A stretch of DNA of 64,000 nucleotides from positions 13,330,001 to 13,394,000 of the forward strand of contig OZ020254.1 in assembly GCA_963971285.1 (NCBI GenBank). The letters run 5' to 3'. The notes under the pieces are model-generated. The model was not told the DNA's origin, made no database searches, and saw only the letters and a list, made by a program, of their open reading frames with translations. The position numbers and the translations under genes are program-made. The stretch is from Astropecten irregularis. Lineage: Eukaryota; Echinodermata; Asteroidea; Paxillosida; Astropectinidae. How positions within the stretch are numbered: position 1 is the first letter of the stretch; every line of letters begins with the position of its first letter. Shown in pieces: positions 1-10,529 of this stretch.

Positions 1-5
1 TTTAA

Positions 6-511
6 GGGGCCGTCCATAAAGTACGTACGCACGAAATGCCGACTTTTTTGACCCCCCCTCCCCCTCTGTACGCATGGCGTACGCATTGGTCTCAACCCCC
101 CCTCCCCCCCTGTACGCATACGCATCCCACATTAGGTTTTTCACTTCTCGTGGTCCCTTGCTTTAGCATCATTAAAATGTCACCGTATTCCGGGCCGGTA
201 CCGTTATTGGGACGTCACTTTCAAATTCTGAAATGAATGACTAAAGTTTAACAGGTTTTTATACATTTACAGATGGATTTTACTATTTTTCACCATGTTG
301 AATAAGAAAAAAAAGGAAAAAAGAAAACAATCCCGGTGCTTTTTTCACGTTTTTTACCTCTCTTTTTCGCGCGATAATGCTATGCAAATTTTTCGTTTGC
401 GTACGGTACGCATTGGCCTTAACCCCCCCTCCCCCCCTGTACGCATGGCGTACGCATCGGTAACAACCCCCCCTCCCCCCCTTCGTGCGTACGTACTTTA
501 TGGACGGCCCC
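6..511. mobile_element. PIF/Harbinger-like MITE with long terminal inverted repeats
   Basis: The two ends are inverted copies starting GGGGCCGTCCATAAAGTACG and running on for about 30 bases. Each end is flanked by TAA (3-5 and 512-514), which fits the 3-bp TWA target duplication of PIF/Harbinger elements. Inside there are four C-rich tracts separated by TGTACGCATGGCGTACGCAT-like units. No transposase is encoded, so it is non-autonomous. The superfamily call rests only on the target-site length and is an inference. Confidence 0.6.
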
Positions 512-514
512 TAA

Positions 515-1245
515 GCCTCTGTAAGAGATGGTTGGAATGATTGTAACTCTCTCAGTCCGTCATTATTGTTATAGAACAAGAAAGGCTTGGTTTGGTCATG
601 TTGGCGACATGGACCCAAAGGTTGAATTGCCAAGTGCTAACTTTAGGACAGAACTCTGAATTTGGAAGGTCAGTCAGAGGCTCAGGCAGTTGGATTTTAA
701 CTTCCCATACACACAACATTTTATTACGAAGCAGGTCAACTCGTACCCCGCCCAACTCGTAGCCTATATGGTAGCCTATAGGTAGTATCATAGTATGGCA
801 CTAACATTTTCACAGATGACTGTTACTGTATCTTCCTTGATATTTTTGCCCATGAATGAAAGTATGATAGGCCCTACTACCTAAGTTAATCAACTCTATA
901 GAGTATAGTCTAGTCATGGTCTGCGTACAAGTTGGTCAGTGTAAGAGTTGGCATGGTTGGTTGACATACAAATTGGTCATACATTTCAATTTGTCATATA
1001 CATATAGCGTTCGAGTAGGTCGGTGTACGAGTTTACCAGCATTTTATTATTTTCAATTTAATTTTATTTCCGTCATTGCACAGGAAATCATAGGCTAGTA
1101 AAATGGCACCCGGTGCAAACAAATTTTAAAAAGGGAATCGGAATCATGAAAAGGCACACATGCAGCCTCACCAGGACAACTATGATGTTAAATAAGGGGA
1201 CCCTGCACAAATCAAATGTCAGGCTTGCGCTTGTTCAAACAATAT
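515..1245. other. gene-free spacer with a TTAA-A MITE remnant
   Basis: No coding exon is recognised. Bases about 808-893 match the right end of the TTAA-A MITE family described at 10157: the internal text CACAGATGACTGTTACTGTA, then a broken terminus in which GGCCC interrupts AGTATGATA and CTACCT. The rest looks like plain AT-rich spacer. Confidence 0.5.
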
Positions 1246-1382
1246 ACCCAGTAACGGGGGCACTGAATTGAACTCCCTTTTTTTTTTAATTTTGGGGTTG
1301 ACGGTCGGTCTACGTTAGTTTCTACTTTCTAGCCCAACCCCAAAATTAAAAAAGGGAGTTCAGCGCCCCAGTTTCTGGGTCT
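1246..1382. repeat. short foldback element
   Basis: Left arm ACCCAGTAACGGGGGCACTG, followed by a T-run and AATTTTGGGGTTG, is mirrored by CAACCCCAAAATT, an A-run, GGGAGTTCAG and a final CTGGGT. The arms span about 50 bases each with a short loop. This is typical of a small MITE. A target duplication was not resolved. Confidence 0.6.
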
Positions 1383-1448
1383 ACCATGGAGGTATAAAAA
1401 ATACCTCCAAGATCTAACCATGGAGGAAGGTGTTATTTCTCCATCTGT

Positions 1449-1609
1449 CCATAAGCCTTATCGCAAATACCGCCTGGTTGATTTTGGACAATGGTGGAAA
1501 GGCACCATGGGAAGGAAAAGGGGGCATGTTTTGTACCTTTTCCCTTCCCACAGTGCCTTTCGACTATTGTCCAAAATCAACCAGGCGGTATTTGCGATAA
1601 GGCTTATGG
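1449..1609. repeat. near-perfect hairpin with 44-bp identical arms
   Basis: Bases 1449-1492 and 1566-1609 are exact reverse complements over 44 bp. Both include CAAATACCGCCTGGTTGATT or its complement. Inside them the pairing continues with interruptions (AAAGGCAC with GTGCCTTT, TGGGAAGG with CCTTCCCA). It is probably a young foldback transposon. A hairpin RNA gene is a less likely alternative. Confidence 0.7.
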
Positions 1610-1610
1610 T

Positions 1611-2288
1611 CTAACCCTCACGCCCACACAGGCCACGCCTGCCTGCCTGCAGCTAGCTGCACGCGGTTCCGGTCTTGGGAAAATTTATGTGGGAAAAGAC
1701 AAAACAAAAGTGTTAAAAAAATTATTCATCCATCCCTCAATTCCCATTCATGTGAACACAAAACTACTCACCATGACCATCGCACAAAATCTGGTCCATA
1801 TCTGCTGCGAAAATATTATCAATATCGTCCGATTATTTGACGAAAAGTTGACGCTTTTCACTGCTGAACTGGCACAGCTGTGTTGACCTTTTAAATTTGG
1901 TTCACTCTTTAATCTTGTGATTGACCAATCAGCGATGCTTATTTTTTAGTCTGAATTCCTGACGACTCCTATTAATAATCCTTGAATTTACAGTGAATAG
2001 TCGGCGGTTCGTGGTCTGGGAACCAGACTATTATTTTCCCAGAGGTCGTCTGGTTCCTGCCTCAATAACCCCTTCTAATTAGACGTTCACCAACCAGACT
2101 ATTTCCCATATGATCAGTGTTTACTTCCTACTTGTAGGAAAGATTGCAAGTGTACAAAAGAAATGACCCAAGACAGGCAAAGAGTTGTACAAAATGTTCT
2201 AAAATTGAATGGAATTGCGTAATTATAGAAGCTAAATAGTCTGTTATTTGTGGACTGGGACCTACTTGAGGGCCATCCAGCCACGATT
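1611..2288. other. 5' flank and probable promoter/5' UTR of CHMP7
   Basis: No other gene is seen. Bases about 1985-2075 contain an inverted AGTCTGGTTCC motif that recurs at 15608-15711. The transcription start of CHMP7 cannot be placed from sequence alone. Confidence 0.35.
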
Positions 2289-5200
2289 ATGGCGGGCGAT
2301 GGGAAGAAATCGGCTGCATTTCCGGCCTGCTGGGACGATGACGAGCGAATGAGTTATCTGTTCTCGGACTTTCGAGAAAATCGCACAGTGAACCCGAAGG
2401 ACTGGGACAACAAGCTGCAGTTCTGGTCGCAGTTGGTTGGAGACTGTTGCCGTAAGGACCGGTGTGTCGCTATGGAATGTGATAGGATGGTGGAGAGGTT
2501 TAGGAGGAAAGGGCGAGTGCCAATGGGAATTCACAGGGTCCTCAAGGAAATGGCAAAGTAATTACTTGTTTAACTTTAACTTTAAATACCTTTTTAATTG
2601 TAGGCCCTAATTAATGTAAATAATTGTTATAAAAAGGAAGTGTATATTTTGCCGGCACCGTCATGCATTCTTCTCGTTGGCCATGCCAGCCTACTTTCTC
2701 TTAAGGTTATTTTGCCGGAGGTACGTTCTTATACTGCAAATTAGCCAATGGGAACGGCAAAATAGCGTTTGTAGGAAGATTGCCGGTGCCGGCAAAATAT
2801 GCACTGCCTTCTAAAAATGCAGTGCTCATCTATGTTGTTGAAGGGCAAGCCTAATTTGCATAGTCTCAATCATGTTTATTCCTGTCGTCGAAATGGAGGT
2901 CATAAAATTACATAAGTAATTTTAATTTCTGTTTTTCTTTTTCCGCATCTAATTATTTTATCCTTCAAAATTCATAATAAGTTTTAATTAGCTCTTGTGT
3001 TATATTTTCCATCTTAGCAAGGGCCAAATAGTTAGCACAGATGACTTTGTGAACAGCGTGAATGGAACGTGGGTATCCTGGGGTGTCCATAATTTTGTGA
3101 GGCGACCTTTGACGTGGGCCGTCCAGTCCGTGTTTAGGAGCAGCAAGCAGCATCTGACCGGGAGTTACATCGTGATGGACGTCTTGAAGGTACATTTTGC
3201 AAAGTTCATCTTTTCATCGATTGCATTGCTCAATCAGAGTGGACTTATCTCTAGGAATGCCAAAAACAAGAGAATAGATTACATAAAATAGCATTGCTAA
3301 ATAAACATTTTGCAATTTGTTCTTCTTTTTTCAGGAAATTTCAGAATCTATTCTCCAAAGGAAGAGTGATAACGTGGACGACGTAATGGACTATACCATT
3401 CTGCAGGAGGAATGTCAGGACATTTGTAGCGATGAAACATCACTAGATCTGGCCCTTCTCTACCTGCAGAAAATGAAGAAGGTCCATGTTGAAACGATAG
3501 CAGATGGATCAAAGGTTAAACAAAATAAGGAATTGTTTTCTTTAAAGGTGCTGTCATACTTTAGTAGGAAACCAAAACAGACATGTTCACAGATTTACTT
3601 ATAACTTACAGGGTATAAAGATAGACCTGGTACAAACATACAGTGAAAACAACATTTCTGACTGAAATGCTGTAGGCCCCCTATCTTTCCAGAAATGAGT
3701 AAAACAAAAGGCCAAAAACAGTTTTGATCTCCGAGATCAAAACCTCACAATTACAATTACCTCACAATTTTGTGTAACAATTACAGGGGTTTTTCACTGT
3801 TTTCTACTGTTTACAATGATCAATTGCGTTGAAAATTTCACAGGTTTGTTTGTATTCTATGACAAATCAAATTATGAACAGACCACCGTTGTTGTATCAA
3901 CTTTACCAAAGTATGATAGTACCTTTAAAAGCTGAATTTTATGACATGTTCTTGAGTGAAAGACCTAAGATGTTTTAATTAGGATTTTTCTTCTTCTTGC
4001 AGGTAGTAAAGTTTGTCGGCAAGAATCAGTTTACCGTCGGTCCACTCACAGAGACTGAGCTCGGCATATTAGGGTGAGTACTTGACATTTTGCTTAACTG
4101 TCCTCTTATATACCCAGCTCTCTCTTTACTCAATATCAGAATTCAAATGCCGCCTTTTACTGAACACACTCTAAAAACTTTGAGAGACGGCTGTAACAGA
4201 TTCTATTGAGTGCAGGTAATGACTCCTTTACAAAATGAACATAATGTTATTAGCTGAAAGTGTACTTGGTTTGAGCTCGATAGCTTCAGTATTGAGGTAA
4301 CAATGGGAGACTTTTGAGAACCGGTCTTCAAGTCAACAGCGCACGCGCATGCACAACACCGCAGGCGCATAACAACGCGCGCATGCTCACAATTGCGTGC
4401 GCGTGCACTGTGGACTTGAAGACTGATTCTCCAAAGTCTCCCATTGCCAACTCTACCATAGAAATGTATGTCAAACTGTTGAGGTGCAGTTTTTAATACG
4501 AATCGTGCTATACTTGAAATTGTGGCCACGAAGATGATTTTCGAATCTAACAAAACCGGTATCATCCTGTACTGAGGGAACATCTGCAGCTAGATTTTCG
4601 TACAGGTTTGAGCTTGATAGCCTCAGTATTCAGGGAGCAATAGCCAACTCTAGCGGAAACATATACAGTATGTTAAACTGTTCTATTGCATTCTTTAGTA
4701 CGTCAGCTCGGCTGCTTTCAGGTGCAGCGAGTCATGCTATACTTGTTCAGTTTCTTTTGTATTAAAATCTAATTTCTAAGTTGTTTATAATACAGAGTCC
4801 CACGACATTAGATTTTAGACCACAGGGTCTTGTTTGTGGTATAAGTTTTTTTTGTAATTTTGAATAATGTTCCTTTGTTTTAGTCTCAGAAGGACAATCA
4901 ACTCCTTACGGAAACAGATTGAACAGCACGAGACAGAAATGACCAATCTTCGTGCGGAGGCCGTGCTTACGGTCAGAAAGGGCTTGAAATCATCAGTAGG
5001 TATTGTTTTAGTTCTTTCCAACTGTTAACTTGTTCCATTGATCACACTAGCGCTTTACAAAATGGCACAGCATGTTTTTTGCAAAAGTCAGATGTGGTTG
5101 CCCTACCGGGCGAGTCCTACCAGTAGGTTCTCTCATAGAGAGAATTCGCCTGGCAGGATCGCAGGGAATCTAGCCAGTAGCCACATGACTGTACAGTCGC

Positions 5201-8200
5201 ATGTGTTGCTCATGTATCATGCAGGTAATAGGTCTCATCTGACTCTCCCTGAGTAACCCCTTGTTAGACACAAGGTCCGACCAGCGGTACATAAGGATCC
5301 TCCTCAGAGACCCAGTACCAAAGACATTGAGTCGCCTCCCCAGACATAATGAAATTTGTAGGCCTTAAGGTGGTATTTATCCACGTCAACCAGGAAGACT
5401 TGAAACAAACATGCTTGATGTCTTGATAGCATTCTGTCGTTCTTGTTCTCTCTAAGGCAACAAAGATCTTGAGGCGGAAGAAGATTCTGGAGAGGACGCT
5501 AGGAAAGAAAGAGACGATGTTAGAGACATTGGAACAACTACTGGACAAGATACAAGGCGCTGATACCAACGTCATGGTGAGAAAACTTTCAACAACAAGA
5601 ACTTTGTCCCCATCCACAATCCTTTCACCCCCTTCCAAGTATTCCACTCTTGGGATTTCCAAACAGGGGCCAATTTCATAGAGCTGCTTATTAACACAAA
5701 AATTGCTTAAGCATGAAAAGTCTTCCTTGATCAAACAGGATTACCAACAATATGTTCATGTGATGTTTTCTGCTTTTGACATATATTCGGCCATTGTTTG
5801 CTGAGCATAACATTTTCAAGGAAGTTTAGCTGTCATACTAATTTCATTTACCAAGGTTTTTGGTGCTTAAGCAAATTTTGGTGCTTAAGCAGCTCTATGA
5901 AATTGACTTCAGATGATTGAGAGTTACCAGCCTGCTGTTAATTATCTATAAATTCATATTTGACTATTGTGATTTAGACTCTAGAAGCCTACCGAGCTGG
6001 AGCTAGTGCACTCAAGCAGACTCTGAAAGCCAATGGCTTAACCCCTGAAGCAGTGGATGACACCATATCAGAAGTACAAGAGGTATGTAATTCTTAATAC
6101 TCTCCCTATATTTCAGGTCATTTTGGCTGATGAGGAGTTTGCAGCAGTTTATTACTTGTATATACAGAGTGTCCCAGAAAAAACCGCAACACTGTGTCGG
6201 GACCCATTATGTTAAAATTAAACTGTTTATCACTTCAAGATTCAGATATGTGATACAACCATGTCTTGGCTATCACCATGTAGAATTTAAGCATAAGTTG
6301 GGACTGAAATTGGCGAAAATATGACCAATTGAATGAGTACTCCTTAAAACCAAATTTGCAAGGATAACACACATAGTGGTCAATACACACATAATGTGTA
6401 TGAAAGAAAGATGAAAATCGGGTTTTGAGGTTGGGTGATTCAGTCTTAGCTTTTTTCACTCATTTTTAGTCAAATTTTGCTCAAATTCTACATGGTGATA
6501 GCCAATACATCGCTGTATCACATATCTGAATCTTGAAGTGATAAACGGTTTAATTTTCATATAATAGTTCTTGACACAAGTGTTGCGTTTTTTTGGGACA
6601 CCCTGTATATAACAAGATACGTGGTGCCACCACAAACTTCCCACATTACTGATTATCTACTTTGCAAACCTTCAGATAGACAGAGATACTGCAAGATTTA
6701 AAAACCATTCTTTCTTTAGCTTAAAGGTATAATACATGATTGGTAAAGGTCACAGAACAGCACACACACTTTGTCTAATCAAACATGTACATAAAATAAT
6801 GCACCTGTGAAAATTTGAGTTCAATCAGACATCTGAGTCACGAGAAAATAGCGATAAACCGACTCAATTTTTCTTATATAACATGAACGAATGATTTTGA
6901 TCTTACCCCGAGATCAAAACTGGTTTTGGTCTTTGTTCTGATTTCTGGGTAAATACACCATTTCAGGCGGAAATATGTTAATGGTATGTTTCTACCAGCA
7001 CCATCTTCATATCCTGAAAGTTATACTTAAATCTATGAACATTTGTGTTTGGAAATGTTACCAATCCTGTACTGTATCTTTAAGTGCAAATTTTGTATTT
7101 TGTTTAATTGCTATGAAGAGGAAATGAAATTGCTGTTTGTCCAACTTAGATCATCTTCACTTTTTTTACCTCTGCATCTGAAGGTGATGGAGCTGTGTGC
7201 AGAGATTGACGACACGATGTCGCAAGGGAGTAAGACCATTGATGACTCTGTCTCTTTCTCCTATGGAATTGACACGGACTCGCTCGAGGCAGAGCTCGCT
7301 GATCTTCTCGATGAATCGACCCACGACAAATCCCCATCTCAGGAATCCAAAATGCCAAAAGGTATAAACAGTCTCCGAAAATTGTCTAATTCGTTGTTAC
7401 TCAACATGCTAAAAAATCACGCTGTACAGGTTGAGGCAGAGTTGTAATGAGTCACTGTTTTTTGTGACTCGAGTCAAGTCAAGTCATTTTGTTTTTTGCA
7501 TGAGTCAATTCAAGTCACAAATATTTGGAAATAAACAAACACCAAAAGACTGGAATTTGTTTGCTTTCTTAAAATTTACATCCGGGTCACAACCTGTGAT
7601 GAAATACTTTACTCTGAACCCCTTCGCACCATTGCCGGCCATAGAATACCATATATGTCACTCAGTGTCACAGTGTATTCTGTGGCCCACAGTGTGAGCC
7701 CCACAGTTTGTAAGGTTGAATTAATGAAAACAAAAATCTGTAAGCTGATCACCATCCAATTACACATACTTGAATGTAATGGGCACATTCGATAAGACTC
7801 TAGTCTTATTAGTCTGACTCGAGTTGAGTCGAGTCATTCTGATGAGAGACTCCAGTCGAGTTGAGTCATTTGCTGGCATTGACTCGAGTTGAGTCGAGTC
7901 ATTCTGATGAGAGACTCCAGTCGAGTTGAGTCATTTGCTGGCATTGACTCGAGTTGAGTCGAGTCATTCTGATGAGAGACTCCAGTCGAGTTGAGTCATT
8001 TGCTGGCAATGACTTGAGTTGAGTCAACTCATTCTGATGAGAGACTCCAGTCAAGTTGAGTCATTTGCTGGCAATGACTTGACTTGACATTCTGATGAGA
8101 GACTCCAGTTGAGTTGAGTCATTTGCTTGCAATGACTTGAGTTGAGTCAAGTCATTCTGATGAGAGACTCCAGTCAAGTTGAGTCATTTGCTGGCAATGA

Positions 8201-8969
8201 CTTGACTTGACATTCTGATGAGAATCTCCAGTTGAGTTGAGTCATTTGCTTGCAATGACTTGACTTGAGTCAAGTCATTCTGAGGAGAGACTCCAGTCGA
8301 GTTTAGTCATTTGCTTGCAAAGACTCAAGTCGAGTTGAGTCATTTTCTCACAATGACTCGAGTCGAGTAATTTAGCCATTGGGGCTCGAGTCGAGTCGGG
8401 TCACCAAAAAAATGTTACTCTAGTCAGACTCAAGTCGAGTCATCGACTCAAGTCATTACAACTCAGGGTTGAGGATAGTAAGCTTGGTCGTAATAAGCTT
8501 CCTGTGATGAACAAAATCAAGGAAAGCGGGTTCGAATTCCACTTTGCTTGATTGTTAAACTATCCCTGTATACATAAGGCTACACAGGTTGCAAATATAC
8601 CAGATGAAGCCAGTAACTTATATAATCTGTCAGGTGTTATTGATGAACAAATCTAGGCAAAGTGGGTTCGAATCACACCCAAGTTGGCTGTTGACACTTT
8701 CCTCACAATGTGCTATGACAGCACACCATGAAGTGCAAAATAACCTGTTGAAATCACGGTTTTACTAAAATGACGTTAGCATACTATGTTGGAAGAAAGT
8801 CTCAAGCATCATTAATTTTGCGATTCTCTTAATTTTCTCAAATTCAGGTGAAAAATTGAAGCTGGACGACGATGAATTCCTATTAGAATTTCCAAAGGTT
8901 CCTGAAGCAGACCCTCAGAGTTCCATCAAGACAGAGGACAAGGATGGCACCAAGTGGATGACAAGTTAG
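2289..8969 (+). CDS. chmp7: CHMP7, ESCRT-III-like charged multivesicular body protein 7 (nine coding exons)
   Basis: Exons: 2289-2557, 3018-3189, 3335-3514, 4003-4073, 4884-4995, 5457-5576, 5978-6082, 7184-7361, 8848-8969. All introns are GT/AG and splice in frame to 442 residues (human CHMP7 is about 453). Residues about 1-225 form the tandem winged-helix region, seen as WDDDERMSYLFSDF near the N-terminus and NGTWVSWGV in exon 2. Residues about 230-375 are the basic, coiled ESCRT-III core (VRKGLKSSATKILRRKK, then AYRAGASALK in exon 7). Exon 8 carries the acidic helix DSLEAELADLLDE. In animals CHMP7 binds LEM2 at the inner nuclear membrane and recruits CHMP4B for envelope sealing; it also acts in endosomal sorting. 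The start is the first ATG of the frame; the open frame upstream has only GTG. The C-terminal MIM1 helix seems weak. Every intron of appreciable size except introns 2 and 3-acceptor-proximal sequence shows some repeat content. Confidence 0.95.
2645..2799. repeat. small inverted-repeat element in CHMP7 intron 1
   Basis: TATTTTGCCGGCACCG at 2645-2660 is exactly mirrored at 2784-2799, and a further TTTTGCCG/CGGCAAAAT pair lies inside. The layout is that of a roughly 155 bp MITE. Confidence 0.6.
3542..3928 (+). mobile_element. TTAA-C MITE in CHMP7 intron 3
   Basis: Both ends carry TTAA followed by a terminal inverted repeat: AAAGGTGCTGTCATACTTT on the left and AAAGTATGATAGTACCTTT on the right. 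The centre has the palindrome TTTTGATCTCCGAGATCAAA. The element starts only 27 bases after the exon 3 donor site, yet leaves the splice site intact. It has no coding capacity. The family is described at 10157. Confidence 0.85.
4271..4751 (+). repeat. diverged direct duplication in CHMP7 intron 4, one copy split by a hairpin MITE
   Basis: The text from TTGAGCTCGATAGCTTCAGT near 4271 to GTGCTATACTTG near 4516 is repeated, diverged, from about 4611 to 4751. The first copy is interrupted by the hairpin element at 4301-4446; the second reads straight through the equivalent point (CAATAGCCAACTCTA against CCATTGCCAACTCTA). Confidence 0.6.
4301..4446. mobile_element. hairpin MITE in CHMP7 intron 4
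   Basis: Ends CAATGGGAGACTTT and AAGTCTCCCATTG are inverted. Pairing continues inward with GGTCTTCAAGTC against GACTTGAAGACT, then alternating GCACGCGC stretches. The loop is rich in CG and CA dinucleotides. The uninterrupted duplicate just downstream acts as an empty site. Confidence 0.65.
5668..5913. mobile_element. family E inverted-repeat MITE in CHMP7 intron 6
   Basis: The left end GGGCCAATTTCATAGAGCTG is mirrored by CAGCTCTATGAAATTGAC on the right, with subterminal GCTTAAGCA-type motifs on both sides. The same family is found at 15754, 40509, 59600 (part), 34753 (part) and 63303. There is no ORF. Confidence 0.75.
6107..6162 (+). repeat. fragment of repeat family G in CHMP7 intron 7
   Basis: The stretch TTTCAGGTCATTTTGGCTGA to GCAGCAGTTTATTACTTGTA also occurs at 48895-49050 and, inverted, at 50755-50885. 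Those longer copies add a palindromic GATCCTGCTAGGATC segment. The mariner-type element at 6165 is inserted directly at its end. Confidence 0.5.
6165..6605. mobile_element. mariner-type foldback MITE in CHMP7 intron 7
   Basis: The ends CAGAGTGTCCCAGAAAAAAC and GGGACACCCTG are inverted and flanked by TA on both sides (6163-6164, 6606-6607), as expected for Tc1/mariner. The arms extend about 140 bases (ATTCAGATATGTGATACA against TGTATCACATATCTGAAT). No transposase is present. Confidence 0.75.
6721..7083 (-). mobile_element. TTAA-B MITE in CHMP7 intron 7
   Basis: TTAAAGGTATAATACATGAT at the left is answered by an inverted ATCCTGTACTGTATCTTTAA at the right. The central palindromic zone is degenerate (GATCTTACCCCGAGATCAAA). 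It ends 100 bases before the exon 8 acceptor. Confidence 0.8.
7437..8466. mobile_element. non-autonomous hAT element with internal 65-bp minisatellite (CHMP7 intron 8)
   Basis: The ends CAGAGTTGTAATGA and TCATTACAACTCAG are inverted repeats. They are flanked by a perfect 8-bp target duplication GGTTGAGG (7429-7436 and 8467-8474). An 8-bp duplication plus CAG-type ends is diagnostic of the hAT superfamily. From about 7805 to 8370 the interior is a tandem array of a roughly 65-bp unit containing GATGAGAGACTCCAGTCGAG and several GAGTC/GACTC pentamers. The first units are nearly identical and later ones more diverged. No transposase is encoded. Confidence 0.85.
7805..8370. repeat. 65-bp tandem repeat array rich in GAGTC/GACTC
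   Basis: About eight head-to-tail units, each with CATTCTGATGAGAGACTCCA and TGAGTCATTTGCTGGCA. Some units have lost about 10 bases. The array lies inside the hAT element and so travels with it. Confidence 0.85.
8475..8800 (+). repeat. two tRNA-like repeat units, degenerate
   Basis: Two related units each contain GATGAACAAA followed by a B-box-like GGGTTCGAAT (about 8529 and 8664), then a C-rich tail. They look like tandem remnants of a tRNA-derived SINE. No A box is clear. Confidence 0.35.
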
Positions 8970-9261
8970 CAGCATTTCTTTGTCCCTGCTGGACGGACTC
9001 CCAAACCTCACCAAGCATCAGCGGACAAAATGCCATACGTGCTCATGTGGAGATGCGCTGGTTTTGTGAACCGTGATCTGCAAGTCTAAGGAATGAAAAA
9101 TGATTTCTAGGAATGTCAGGGGGATTCCTGTTGGATGATGGGGATAGGTTTGAATCGCAGGAGTGGATCTCGAGTTTGCTACTAAAGATGTAGTGAGGAA
9201 ACTGTAACAAAGAGGACTGCTGTTGTGTACAAGTTGTAACGTATAAAGGCAATCAACTAGT

Positions 9262-9610
9262 AGGGTGCTGTGGCCTAGTGGTCTTTCTTGTCGTACTCAT
9301 GGTCTTGTGGTCAATCTACAGATTGTGGGTTCGAATCCAGCCATGGGCTTGTGATGATTTCGTCCTTGGGCAAGATGCTTTGTTGCATATTGCTTCTCTT
9401 CACCCAGGTGTAAATGGGCACCTGTGAGGGTAGAGATGGCTTTGTGGTTAGATAAGCCTCTATGCACCTTACAGCAGCCGGGGCTGTATACTCCCCAGGG
9501 AGTTGAGATGGTTTCAGGAATGTAAATTATGGTGCGATGACCAGAGATAATAATTAATGTGTAATGCGCAGTAGACTATATTCATATAGTAGCTGTGCAA
9601 TATAAATGTC
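9262..9610 (+). mobile_element. tRNA-derived SINE-2
   Basis: The head has an A-box-like TGGCCTAGTGG and a B box GGGTTCGAATCC (9328-9339). The body has CCTTGGGCAAGATGCTTTG and CACCCAGGTGTAAATGGGCA, and the tail contains CAATATAAA. Two minus-strand relatives lie at 50938 and 55735. The conserved body reminds me of central domains shared by several marine-animal SINEs. It lies 0.3 kb past the CHMP7 stop and could supply its polyadenylation signal. Confidence 0.75.
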
Positions 9611-9793
9611 CTGTGTTATAAGTATCAACGCTGTTACCTTTGGAGCAGAACTTGGCAATTTTCTCACTGAATCGGCACTTTATGAATCCCCATCCCATCT
9701 GTCTGAGCACTATACAGTACTCAGAGAGACCTCAGGAATGTGGGCTTGATTTTGTGTATAAAGCAGGAATTGTTGTCAACCGAATTTTTCTGT

Positions 9794-10160
9794 TTAAAGG
9801 TATAGTACAGAATTGGTACCATACCCAAACAGAAATGTTCACAGATTTATGTATAACTTTCAGGATATGAAGATAGTGCCGGTACAAACATACCGTTAAA
9901 ATATTTCCGACTGAAATGCAGTATTTATCCAGAAATTAGTAAAACAACGACCGAAAACAGTTTTGATCTCGGGGTGAGTTCAAGACTCCTGTGAATGGAT
10001 TTGAAAATTCTGTGAGCATTTTTCACTGTTTTCTACAGTTTTCGATGATGATATATGAGCTGAAAATTTCACAGGTTTGTTTTCATTCCATGAACAATTC
10101 AAATTATGAACAGTCTGCAGCTGTTCTGTCACCTTTACAAACCCTGTATTATGCCTTTAA
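9794..10160 (+). mobile_element. TTAA-B MITE, abutting a TTAA-A copy
   Basis: Left terminus TTAAAGGTATAGTACAGAAT, right terminus CTGTATTATGCCTTTAA. Its right TTAA (10157-10160) is also the left TTAA of the next element. Confidence 0.85.
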
Positions 10161-10528
10161 AGGTAATATCATACTTTGGTTTTTATCAAAGTAATACAGA
10201 TTCATGGGCAAAAATATCAAGACAGATACAGCAACAGTCATCTGTGAAAATTTCAGTCCCGTAGGCCTACGGTGCCCACTTTTTGAGAAAACAGTGAAAA
10301 ACAGCCACAGTATTCTTAAGTCTTTTCTCTTTTATTTTTGATCTTTTAAAAGATCAAAAAAGTTTTTGGTCGTTGTTTTACTAATTTCTGGATAAATACA
10401 CCATTTCAGGTGGAATAATTTAACAGTAGGTTTCTACTAGCATCATCTTCATACCCTGAAAGTTAAACGTAAGTCTGTGAACATTTCTGTTTTGGTCTCT
10501 TACTATTAAAGTATGATGCTACCTTTAA
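10157..10528 (-). mobile_element. TTAA-A MITE (reference description of the family)
   Basis: Family A is about 350-375 bp, bounded by TTAA, with inverted termini AAAGGTAGTATCATACTTTG and CAAAGTATGATACTACCTTT. Its midpoint is a palindrome around TTGATCTTTTAAAAGATCAA, and shared internal blocks include CAGAAATGTTCACAGATTTA and CCGCCTGAAATG. There is no ORF. TTAA targets and a TTAAAGG start are shared by piggyBac and Kolobok/T2-like DNA transposons; the AGG start favours T2/Kolobok, by inference. Other A copies: 12165, 14148, 16928, 27070, 46805, 47166, 49230, 52281, 56292, 57937, 59917 and 61237. Confidence 0.85.
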
Positions 10529-10529
10529 A

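Noticed and set aside
2250..2288. Upstream extension of CHMP7 exon 1 (13 more codons)
   Set aside because: It begins with GTG and not ATG; the ATG at 2289 fits the family N-terminus.
7437..8466. CRISPR-like or satellite array
   Set aside because: The units are contiguous minisatellite repeats without spacers, inside a hAT element in an animal intron.
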